NCBI RefSeq assembly: GCF_900090045.1
Contig: NC_041784.1
Coordinates: 844,501 to 908,500, forward strand
Source: Plasmodium malariae
Taxonomy: Eukaryota; Apicomplexa; Aconoidasida; Haemosporida; Plasmodiidae
Reading direction: 5' to 3'
DNA length: 64,000 nucleotides
Made by a program: the position numbers and the translations under genes
Shown here: one piece after another, positions 46,012 through 56,798 of the stretch
How positions within the stretch are numbered: the stretch's first letter is position 1
How the letters are laid out: each line of letters begins with the position of its first letter
Notes under the pieces: model-generated
Databases searched by the model: none
What the model saw: only the letters and a program-made list of their open reading frames with translations
Told to the model about the DNA's origin: nothing

Positions 46012-46058
46012 GTGTGTATATATGTACGTGCGCATAAATGCCCGCGTAAGTGCATGTA
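45339..46058. other. 3' flank of the LOTUS gene and upstream of the small gene
   Basis: AT-rich with (AT)n at 45945-46010, (TTAA)n at 45780-45806. A 20-codon ATG frame near 45868 (minus, MRLLQIAHFFCTIW) is noted but unsupported. Confidence 0.4.
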
Positions 46059-46794
46059 TCACTGCTGTAGGTTTTTAAATAGATGATTTATCTTTATATC
46101 GTTATTAAATGAGTATGAGTTGTACACGTCGGGAAATGCTGATTTATTCTTTTTATAATCATTATGTTCTCTAAAGTTAGTAGTCCTACTGCTAAATTTT
46201 TTTGGCATATTGGCACTCCTTTGAGAAATAATATTAGGAAACAGTAATCCCATTATACTTTCACATGCCACGTTTCTATTTGTCGAAAGGTTTGTATCTG
46301 CTTGATGAAATTTTTGATATTTGATTTTGTTGTTACCGAAATCTGGGGATATGAAAAAAAAAGAGGAATGAAACATAAACCGTGTGAAAGATTTGGGGTT
46401 TGTGCACACGCGTACATGTGTACATAAGTGCACTTATGTATATATATATGTATATGCATGCCTATATATGTGTACATATCCATATATATTCATATGTGCA
46501 TATCCTCATATATGCGCGTATTCTCTTGATACACCAAAAATTAAAGGCTTTTTAAAATTATTGTGCATACTGTCGGAAGGCATTTTCGTAGTAATCCCCG
46601 TGGCGAAGCTGTTAAAATACTTAGGCTTTAAGAAAAAAGTAAATATATGTATGCATGTACACCCATGTAAGCATATATATATATGTATGTATGTGCGTGT
46701 GTACGGGTGTGCCCACACGTGAGAATATATACACTTAGGAAACACCAGGAAAATGCCCCTTCAAGGCGCCTCTTATATGGACAAGGTACATGCG

Positions 46795-46841
<47 letters not shown>

Positions 46842-49800
46842 TCTCCTGGTTACCTTAACCTCTAGCTGCGTGTTGGGTATATATTTCGTATCAAAGCCCT
46901 CCCCTGCAACTAGTACATTTGGCATGCTACATATCATTTCACCAATTTTTTCATAGTTACATATTTTCATCAAAGGACGTAATTCACATGTATATAACTT
47001 AAACCATTCATTTGTTAGATGTATAAATTTGATTCCATATATACCATGTTGTGCTAAGAGATATACATTTTTTGATATCTGATCCTTTTCAAAAAATGAT
47101 TTTTTAGATATAATAAAATCTTCATATGTTAAGTCACAGGAATAATAAACAGGACCACATAACTGTTTATTCATTTCGTACTCACTTAGTATAATTCCAT
47201 TCTCTTTATATTTTAAGAATAAAGAATTTTGCTTTTTACAAACATGTATAACTAAATTGTATAGTAGTTTATATAAATGATATCGTAACATCTCTAAATT
47301 TTCATTTTTAAATAATAAATTTTTTTTTTTCTTTTTTTCCATATCTTCATATCTGTAGTTATTCTTATTTATATCTCTATAACAATCCATGTTGTTATAA
47401 TGATTCTCTTTCTTGTTCCACTTTTGCATGGGTTTATTATAAATTTTATTACCACTCAACTGGGGAGGGTCCGTATAATTTTCTCCTAAAATGTTCAGCA
47501 CGTTATCAGTCTGTCCACTAACACATGCGTCGGCTATGTCCTAAGAAATGAGAAAGGCATGGTAAGGAAGTGGAAAAGAATTGATAAGAAGTGAGCAAAA
47601 TACTTGAGTGCTTAATTGGACACAATAAGTAGGCACTTGTAGCGTCAGAGGGAGGGTTACATATACGCATAAAAACATGTGCATGTAGATATAAACACAT
47701 GTATAAAGAAAAATGTGCAATAAGGACGTGAACAAAAATTCCATGTAAATATGGGAATACACTGCTGTTATGCCGCACTTAGACACAATATTGTGCCAAT
47801 GGGGTCAACAAGAATACAAACCTTGTAAGTCGCGTCCTTGAAATAATGAGAACTACTGAGAGATGTAAATTTCGATTTAGTAAATATTTTAAAGTTCGTG
47901 GGTTTATCAGGAAATAAATTATCATAATAATCTTGAGCTGAATCTAAGGTGAACACTTGCATAGTTCTACCATATCCTGCTATAATTATATTAGGTATCT
48001 CTTCTAACAGCCTTCTTAATTTTTTGATTTTAAAATAATTAAGGTAAAAACTCAAGGGGTATTGATCTGAGTATATCTTGTTCCATTCGCTTTTAATTGA
48101 TGAAACAAACACACCTATCAGCTGCTCATTTGGATTTGCACTGTCATTTGGATTTGCGCTACCATCTTGATTTTCTCTGTTATTTAAATTTTCATTTTTC
48201 TCCCTTTCGTAAGAATTAAAAAAATCTGAGTCCTTTGTACATTTATCACTTGTTAAACTTTCTGACTTGTACAGGTTTGAAGTATCCTGAGTTTTATAAC
48301 TCTCATTTAAATATTCAGATGAAGCAGTTGTCCCTGAATTGTTTAATATGTCCAAAATGTTATTTCTTTTTTTATCCGTTTTCTGACTGTCCACATTTAC
48401 CCCTTTTACATTATTTACATTGCCTTCTTTCTTGCTTGTGCACGTTTCTTCTTTGCTCAGTTCGAAGTACACCCCTTCTTCGTCATCGCATGTATATGCT
48501 CTGCTATCTGGTGGTTTAAGGAAGGGGAGAAGGAGATGTATATGTGTACACATACATATATGTATACAAATACATATACGTATACGGCTACACATACTTC
48601 TACATATACATATGCATATATACATGCACATATATACATATATGTATGCATAATATGCGCATAATCTTTAGTGTCTTTTTGCTAAAAAGTAGTGGGTAGG
48701 ACAGATGTGCAAGTAGGGTTAGAAAACATCTGCGCGTATTACGTAGTTCATTTACAATCGTACATAGAAAAAAATATAAACATGTACTTGTACACATGTA
48801 CATAATCGCAGAGAAACAAACTACAGAGAAAAAGAAAGTCAATTCAAAAGTGCTTCTGTAACTCATGCCATTTAAATTTTTATTTATGGCCTTCCTTAGC
48901 TAGATGTACGAACAACGAAATAAAAGCAAGTGCATGATAGAGAAGTATAAATAGAGTGTGGATTCGCATGAAGATAACTATTTACGTGCAAGAATAACAC
49001 TTACAGTGCAACCGCGTAAACACGTACAGTCCACCTCAACAACACACAGAACATAAAGATAAAAAACAGGTTAACACAATTACAAATGTAGTACGTAATG
49101 ACATACTAACAAGTGCATTTCTCAGACATATATGTAAAGTGTGTTTAAGAGCTATTACTTGACTTGAGTATTTGATCCTTTATTTTGTTTATCTGCTTCC
49201 ATTCAATTTTTTGCCTTTCTGATATGATAACTATTAGCTGGAATAAGAGAATATGCAACTGCATTTTCGTTAATATTTTAGGCAAGTAGGTTTTACTACA
49301 CTTATCTTTGTTTGTAAGAAATATGTTAGTAGTACATCTGTTCAATAGGTCGCTCGAGAAATTACTAGTCTTGATGCTGCTATTGCTATTAATGTTGGCA
49401 GTGCTATTAATATTCGTATTGCTGTTACTATTAATATTACCATTACTGTTGATGTTATTGTTTATAATACTGTTTATGTTACTGTTTATGTTACTGTTTA
49501 TGTTACTGTTGTTGCTACTATTTATTCTGCTGAGCAGGTTCGAACTGAGTTCATTTGTGCACTCGTTGAAGTCCTCCCCGAATAACATTCCTTTCCATTT
49601 ATTTTTATGCGCTTTGGAGGAAGACAATAAAGTATCTAAATTAGATGTAAATTGCTTATTTTTTATGTTATTATTAGAATCCATTGTTTTTCTTAGCTGT
49701 AGGATACTATCAAAAGAGTTCTTGTTCCTACTGTAAGGTATATTGAATGTACTTTCCTCTCCATTGAAAGAATTATAACTATAACCTTTGCTCATAGTAT

Positions 49801-52602
49801 ATTGTGAAGAAATATTATATTTCTTACTATTTAATTTGGAAGAGGGGGATTTATTCGGCTTCATATCATTACTTGTTAATGATTTTATGTACCTTAGCTT
49901 TGGAATTTTCCAGTCGAATGTTTGAGGAGTTATTCGAACTTTTATATCATTAGATATAAAAAATAATTGTATTTCTTGTATTTCTTCTAAAAATGGTTGC
50001 AGCTTATCTATACCACAACGAATTTGTAATGCCTTTAAATTAAAAGACGATCCGAATATTTTTTTCACTTCTTGTTGTAGTTTAGTTAATGAGAGACTAC
50101 TATTTATTGATGTTTCTTCATCACTTAGTTTTGAGTTATAATTAGTACATTCAGCAAGTGTACCTAAAATTATTTTTACAAAAAATTGTCTTTCCTCATT
50201 CATTTTAGGCGTTTTATATTTTATTATTAAATTTTTTTCCAGCACTTTGGTGTTTTCCTTATTATTTCCCTTATCTTGTAAGTAATCATTATCATCCTGC
50301 ACTTGTTCATTTCCCTGTTTATCACTTTTCTGAGCGAGATGTCCAACCTCTGCTTGTTGGAGCGTCCCTTTGTTCGTTTCACTTTGAACGTTCGTATCTT
50401 GCTCATTTGCACCTTCTACATTTGTGTCTTCCGCATTTATGCCCTCTTCTTTTGTGCGTTTCCCTTTTTCGTCTAACTCCTTTACTTCCGCTTTTACTTC
50501 TTTTTTTCCCCCCTTCTTCCCCTCTTCTTGCACTTCTTCATATATTAGGCAGTGATCCAAACTTCTCAACAAATCGTAAATGTTGGTAAATCCTGCATGG
50601 CTTAGATTCAAAAGTGCATTATATTTTTTGCAGTATTCCCCGGAAATGTTTTCTAGTTTAATTCCTTTGTATCCGAATGATTTTATTAATAATATTATGT
50701 TCTTTTTTGTATGCCTATAAAAAATGCAGAGGAATATTGTGCATTGGTTTTCCATACATTTTTGTTTCTTTCAAATTTTTTTTTTTTTTTCGTATGTATG
50801 TGTGCATGTTTATATGCTAAGCCTTTTTATTTGCATACTGTTGAATCTTCTGGTATATGTACAACGAGTTTTTTGGCTTGAATTCCGGCGCAACTGGATT
50901 TAGCTTACTCCTAAAAAAGAAAAAGAAAAAAAAAAAAAGAAAAAAATATATGCACTGTGCATTTTAGACAGTAGCCAGAAACGGTATGCACATATGTACA
51001 TACATAAATATAAATGTATACATATTTATTTATATATGTGCATAAAAGTGTGTTACGTCGTACTCATATTTGGGGAAGGGTTCTAATCCTGTTGCTCTTT
51101 CTTCAATCTCGTCTCTAAGGCTTTTTATATACGCCGCGTCTGAGAAATTATTCTGACCTGTGAAATGCAAAATTGACAACAAAATTAGCTAGCTATTTTA
51201 GAAAATTATGACATGTGCATAAAAATTTTTGTTCATATTTTTTTGCGCAAGCGTTTTTATGCGCACGAAACGCAAACGATAACCATTTAACAAAAAAATT
51301 AAAATAAAATAAAATAAAATAAACAAGTAAATAAACAAACAATTAAACAAAAGAATAAAAAAACAAATAAACAAATAAACAAATAAACAATTAAACAAAT
51401 AAACAAATAAACAAATAAACAAATAAATTAATAAATATGCGAATAAATAAAAAAATAAGCCATTATGACTTGTCAACTTTGCAACAGTAGGAAAACGAAG
51501 TGTGCTCTCGTTAAGCAAAGATTTATCGATGTTTAACACCACATTAACGCCTCATTTATCTGTATATTAATATGGCCATATATATACATATATATAATGC
51601 ACATATATAAGTTGTATTTTTTTTCCCGTTGTCGTTATGTAATTTGAAAATATACTTGATTTTTTGTTCGATGATGATATATCTTCTTCTAATTTTGCAC
51701 GCTCAGTTGTTCCACTTTTATGACTATCACGTTGACTTTCCTGGTATGAAAAGAACAAATTCATTTTTTTTTTTTTTTTTTCATAGGTTACTTGTCTTAT
51801 AATAAATATACATATACCCATACACATATTTATTAATGCATATATAAATACTAGAATACATGCACATGTACATACAAACATATAAGCCCATACGCATAAA
51901 TTTTTACTGATATCTCTTTGGCGTTCTCTTCCACCACTGACGTTTCAACATTAGCTTCTTCCTTACTACAAAAAGATTGAAGCATTTGTTGTGATTAGCA
52001 AATTTTTAGAGTTCAAAAAATTTAGAAGGGCCCAATATTTTTAAATAATTTTTTTTTTTTTTTGTTGTTGTAACATCTTACTTTTCAGTTGAGAACATAG
52101 AATTTTCATTTCTTTTACTTAAAACTGTTCCGCTTTTCTTTTTTTTTAAATTTTCTTTTTCATCGTCATTATTATTACTATTATTATGATTATCTTTATT
52201 ATTATTATCTTTACTATAATTATCTTTACTATTATTATCTTTACTATGATTATCTTTACTATGATTATCTTTACTATGATTATCTTTACTATGATTATCT
52301 TTACTATGATTATCTTTACTATAATTATCTTTACTATGATTATCTTTACTATGATTATCTTTACTATGATTAACACTATTATGATTATTGTTCAAGCAAC
52401 TTTTAATATCTGCATTTGTTTTGTCACACAAGACTTTCTCATTAGTACTCGCTGCATTTTCGTTCAACTTGTCAACTTCTGTAGGTGTGTGGACATTTTT
52501 CGATTCTGCCTGTTCCTGGAAGAATCCTACTTTATTATTCGTCAAGAAACTCAGTAGACGCGATTTGGTATCACTCATACTTAACTTTATATTTTTATCC
52601 AT
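46059..52602 (-). CDS. PAM2-motif and multi-LOTUS (OST-HTH) domain protein, ten exons
   Basis: Predicted RNA-binding regulator: LOTUS domains bind RNA or Vasa-type helicases, and PAM2 binds the MLLE domain of poly(A)-binding protein. Exons: 52602-52082, 51965-51908, 51740-51656, 51157-51064, 50910-50839, 50714-49159, 48507-47822, 47540-46854, 46625-46535, 46342-46059; 1377 aa, all phases consistent. A (S/N)KDN array lies in exon 1. Exon 5 holds a PAM2 consensus, SKLNPVAPEFKP, at about 253-264. LOTUS-like units are at about 270-335 (SFGYKGIKLENISGEYC), 478-536, 921-985 and 1171-1245 (QHGIYGIKFIHLTNEWF). Exons 5 and 6 join through GTATGC...TTTTTTATAG. Reading on instead gives a stop at 50817, and an ATG at 50755 lies in that intron, so two separate genes are the main alternative. 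LOTUS identity rests on pattern. Confidence 0.78.
49380..49530. repeat. Asn/Ser/Ile low-complexity coding block in the LOTUS gene
   Basis: Trinucleotide-rich stretch (minus strand AAC/AAT/AGC) reading NINSN units, between LOTUS-like units 2 and 3. Confidence 0.9.
52190..52376. repeat. 15-bp coding array (SKDNH) in exon 1 of the LOTUS gene
   Basis: About twelve copies of a 15-bp unit reading HSKDN with YSKDN/NSKDN/NNKDN variants on the minus strand. All three frames of both strands stay open through the unit. Confidence 0.95.
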
Positions 52603-53377
52603 GTTACTTAAAAAAAAAAAAAAGGAAATATTTTTCAAAAAAAAATGTCTACTTTGTGTGTTTATTATATAGATAACCCAAGTGAGAATTTTTAACTGTG
52701 CTTTTTTATTTTTTCCTCTTCCTTTTTTTTTTTTTTTTTTTGTTTACTTGTTTTCAGAGATAAAAATATTTTTTATCTAAGCATGAAGAATGCGCATATA
52801 TGTATATATATGTACGTATGTATGCATACATACGCACATATATACATACATACACGTATGTTTGTTGTCTTTTCGTTTACTCTTTTCGAATCGTCAATTG
52901 TAGAATGAGCAATGTAACGTTTTGTAAATTGAAACCATCATAAAATTAAAAACATATCATGTACACTTTCTTTTCTTAATCAACGAGTAAATTCTTTTTC
53001 CTCTCTTCTGACCTAGAGTATTAAAAGTATAAGGATTGTGCTTTATACGCATACATAAGCATATATTAATTTATATGTGTGTGTGTGTTCTAGTGTGTAT
53101 GTATATATTTGTACATATATGTACACATATACATATACATATACAAATACAAATACAAAGCACGTATGTTAAAGGTACATGTAATTTTTTTCATTTTTTC
53201 ATGTATCAAATATTAAAAAAGATGAGAAAAAAATAAACAGATTTGCAAAAACCGTATTTAGGTCTTATTTTTCTTACATTTTAAAACTACTTAGTTTTAT
53301 ACATTTTTTTTTTTTTTTTTCCATTTATCGAGATAATTTGGAATACAACTATTACATATGGTGTATGTATACTCCAA

Positions 53378-53415
<38 letters not shown>

Positions 53416-53643
53416 CCAATTATTTTATATGACTTGATCTGTATTATTACAGGAAAAAAAAAAAAAAAAAAAGTTAAAAACACGTCAGCGAGTAAATAAA
53501 ATAAACAAAGCTAAGCTAAACTACAGTAAACAAAATTGAATAAGGAGTCAGGAAAAAAAATAAACATGTAGAGTAGCAAAGGGACTAATGAATTGTATGA
53601 TAGAGTGTAACACACATGATTACAAATTCAATTTTTCAGATGT
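52603..53643. promoter_or_regulatory. Upstream region of the LOTUS gene
   Basis: T-rich leader, TATG/CATA microsatellite (52795-52860, 53080-53150), poly-A at 53381-53412 and 53456-53472. GC-richer segment 52880-53060 is probably 5' UTR. No gene supported. Confidence 0.45.
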
Positions 53644-53940
53644 CTATTTTTCAAAAAACCCAAAAGCTAAGTGAACAATTTTTTCTATTTTACTCGATCG
53701 GTTAAATATTCTCACATATTCTGCACATAAATATAAATATAAATACCTACGTGCCCATATATACCTACGTGCCCATATATACCTACGTACATATATACCT
53801 ACGTGCCCATATATACCTACGTGCCCATATATACCTACGTGCCCATATATACCTACGTACATAATACCTACGTACATATATACATATATATGCACGCCTA
53901 TGTATAACGAGTTATCCTCCCAAGCCATTCCGCGCTGCAT
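53644..53940 (-). CDS. Possible small spliced gene around an 18-bp array
   Basis: The 3' block 53644-53728 after a TTTATGTGCAG acceptor reads YVRIFNRSSKIEKIVHLAFG, then FFEK and TAG. The 5' block starts with ATG at 53940 (MQRGMAWEDNSLYI) or, in another frame, reads LCSAEWLGRIT to a GTTATA donor that matches the 3' exon phase. The array between them changes frame part-way, so it is more likely intronic than coding, although a 98-codon frame stays open through it. Unrecognised. Confidence 0.3.
   Translation of the reverse strand: MQRGMAWEDNSLYIGVHIYVYMYVGIMYVGIYGHVGIYGHVGIYGHVGIYVRRYIWARRYIWARRYLYLYLCAEYVRIFNRSSKIEKIVHLAFGFFEK
53745..53880. repeat. 18-bp array ACCTACGTGCCCATATAT
   Basis: Six to eight copies with shortened variants (ACCTACGTACATATAT) that break the 18-bp register. 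Confidence 0.93.
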
Positions 53941-55954
53941 AAACTATTTTACAAAGTTACAAGGCCCAGTATTTTGAATAAAAATTAAGTATTAAATTAT
54001 AAATATATTATATAAAATAAAAAGACATTTGAATTCTTATAAAATCTAAAACATCCTCAAAATATGTCGTTACAATTACAACTTGTACTTTGGATGATAA
54101 TATATTTACTCAGTGCCATATATTACAACTATACCATAACAGCAATTTTTTTTTTTTTTTTTGTGCCTTTCCTTTTTTTACTGTTGCTTATGTATTTGCA
54201 CTGTGTTCAACGTATGGTCATAATAACATCAGCCTAATAATAAGGATGATAATCATCATATTAAAAAATATAATAATCAAAGTAGTAATAATTATAATAG
54301 TAGCAATGATTATAGTAGTATTAATAGTACTAATAACAACATTATCATCATGCTAATATCATCATAATAATAGTAGGAATTACGATAAAGTCTACCTAAA
54401 CAAATACTACTACAATATTATGTTTTCTTATCACATACACTACACAAAAATATGTAACTCAAAAAAACATTCATAAATTTGTGTGCATGTAGATACTCTT
54501 TTTTAAGAAAGACAAAGAGCTGAATTGTTCATAAAAAAAGGAAAAATATAATAAGAAGCAGATATACCTGTTTTGTTAATATGCTTCAAATAAAAAAAAT
54601 TTCAAAAAAAAAAATATAAGTTAATAATCAAATTAACTTATACAGATATTATACAGTTGGAATTAACAAATTCGTAACGGTGCATATAATTTATGACTTG
54701 TGCAGGTGAAAAGCTCTTATTTAAAATTAAGGAAATTACAAAATCCAAGTTAAATATTACTAAAGTTATATTGCTATTTGGGAATATTAAAAAAAAAAAA
54801 AAAGAGAAAAAAAAAGAAAGGGTAGTTCATTTTTCATTTTTAGTGAAGTTAAAAAGGAATGCTCATAATTATAATATTCATTTGTATTGCGTATTTATAG
54901 GTCATGTTTAAAGGGGCGTTTAAAAGGGGTATTTAAAAAGGGTGTGTATAATGCATGTTTTAAAAGAGTATGTATAACAAAAGCTTAAAAAGAATGATTA
55001 AGTATAATGCTCATAAGGCATGCTAATAGATCATGTTCATAAGGAAAGTTTACAGTATATATTTATATCATATGTTTTGCTTATGTATTTATAACATACA
55101 TGTGTAATATGTACACGTATATATACCTATATATATAAATATATGCTTCTTTTTTTTTTTTTTACGTACTTCTTATTTTACTTTGCTCCTATACACATTG
55201 TATGCACACCTACGTCTATCTTCCATGACTGCTTTAAATTTCCTCCGCATTTTTTATAAAAAAAAAAAAAGAAAAAAAAAGGAATGACGGAAAGAACGCA
55301 TGATGAAAAAGGACATATTTCGATAAAACTGTTCCGGCCAATATTTACTATTTTTGTGTGAGCTACATTTTACTCAAAAACATCTAATTAAAAATTAGTA
55401 AAGAGGTATACTGTCTATTCTCCAAAAAAAAACAAAAAAAAAAATTATTTTATTTATTATTTAACTACACGCAATGTACTATAAAGGAGTTCATAATATG
55501 TGTATGTATGTTCATTGCAGGTATATTTTTATTTTTTGTCCTTTCACAGTAGTATTATCTTCATCGTTTAACATGTTAGTTTATCACTATAAGTTGATGT
55601 TCACGCAGAAATTGATAACCTACATGATACGTATAGAGAGGAATAAACACTGTTAATTATACTCGAAAGGGAGGAAAATAAAAAAAAAGAAAGCGTTCAT
55701 CTTCTATTCTTTATCTTCCATTCTTTGTCTTCTATTCGTTATCTTCTGTTCTTTAGAAATATATTTGTGATATTTGTTAAAACAAAAAAAATTAAATCTT
55801 TTTTTCTACGTCTTGTAATGTATTGACCATGCACAATTGCTGTGGTGGAGTGATGTACCACTTTGGATCATTTGAGTACACTGTGTGTTATTTATAGCTT
55901 GTCCATTTGTTCGACCGTTCTACTGTTCAACTGTTTGGTGGTTGGACTGTTCAA
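53941..55954. other. AT-rich intergenic stretch
   Basis: Contains an ATAATAAT(C/A) run at 54225-54350, poly-T at 54148-54162, poly-A at 54790-54805. A 72-codon plus ORF at 54693 after TTGTGCAG (GEKLLFKIKEITKSKLN) is mildly coding-like but ends in Lys-rich low complexity. I do not assign it. Confidence 0.4.
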
Positions 55955-56189
55955 CTATTTAACTGCTTGACTGCTCATCTGTGTGACTGATCTCTTTCTT
56001 TTTTTATTTTCCAAAATTTGTGCATTAGGCGATACGATAAAGGAACATAACTACACACAAAAAATTTAGTAAAATTCATTTTATACCCTAGTTTGTAGTT
56101 AACCTTCCCGGCTCGTTCTTACCAATTGATGGTAACTCAGACATGTGTGAGAAATATCATTCAAATGGTCCCTATAAAAAAAGGGCAAA

Positions 56190-56221
<32 letters not shown>

Positions 56222-56577
56222 CATATAAGTGTTATATAACACACAAAATAAGTAGATTAATTGGAGAATCAACTTGATATATTGAGTGAGTGTCTATTAA
56301 AAAAAATAATAAAATTTTTATTTTAAAATGTTACATATAAATAAACACATGTGCATACACATTTTCCTTGTACGATGTACTCTTTTAGTGTACATAAAAT
56401 TCCCTTATAACATATCGAGAACAGTTAATAGACACATACTTACGAAGAAGGAACGTAAGCCCATTTCCTCCATACATCTATATAAGTAGACAATCAGTTC
56501 GAATTAGAAGCATGTACACGAGCTATACACCTATGGCTGTTTTCACGCAAGGCTAATTGCAATAGTAGGACTACCAT
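55955..56577 (-). CDS. Possible small multi-exon gene divergent from the NSS transporter
   Basis: Chain of islands with canonical sites: 56477-56444 (VWRKWAYVPS, then GTAAGT donor), 56171-56123 (DHLNDISHTCLSYHQL, then GTAAGA donor), 56050-55955 (LCSFIVSPNAQILENKKRKR, then SVTQMSSQAVK and TAG). Phases agree at both joins. A 5' exon from ATG 56577 (MVVLLLQLALRENSHRCIA) is possible, but the intron would be only 42 bp. The middle exons are GC-richer than surroundings. The N-terminal piece vaguely recalls bS16, but the following exons do not support that. Confidence 0.35.
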
Positions 56578-56798
56578 TTTTACTCCCTGTTTTATTCGTT
56601 TTCAAAGAAATAAAAAGAAACAAAGAGGAACAGACGTACAGTGTTGTGATAAAAGACTTAGAGTTTCACATATGCACGTACATACGTACATGCATGCATA
56701 TATTCACTGTTGCATATGTAACTATACCCGTAGGGGTGCGTGTTCGTCTATTTTGAACCAGCCTAGAATTAGCAGCATATAAATAGTAGCACGACTCA

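Noticed and set aside
50715..50755. MENQCTIFLCIFYR as the start of a separate LOTUS gene
   Set aside because: It reads as an intron 3' end (T-rich, TTTATAG) and the join to the PAM2 exon is in phase.
50817..50838. TAG at 50817 as the end of a short PAM2 protein
   Set aside because: A GTATGC donor 20 bp earlier splices in phase to the LOTUS exon; kept only as an alternative.
54693..54911. 72-codon plus ORF after TTGTGCAG
   Set aside because: Ends in Lys-rich low complexity with no partner exon; too weak to call.
56100..56160. tRNA-like GGTAACTCAG...CAAATGG segment
   Set aside because: No cloverleaf pairing or acceptor stem; it fits better as a protein exon.
56520..56577. Mitochondrial ribosomal protein bS16
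   Set aside because: The first 19 codons resemble the bS16 start, but no PRDGRF-like motif follows in any phase-compatible exon.
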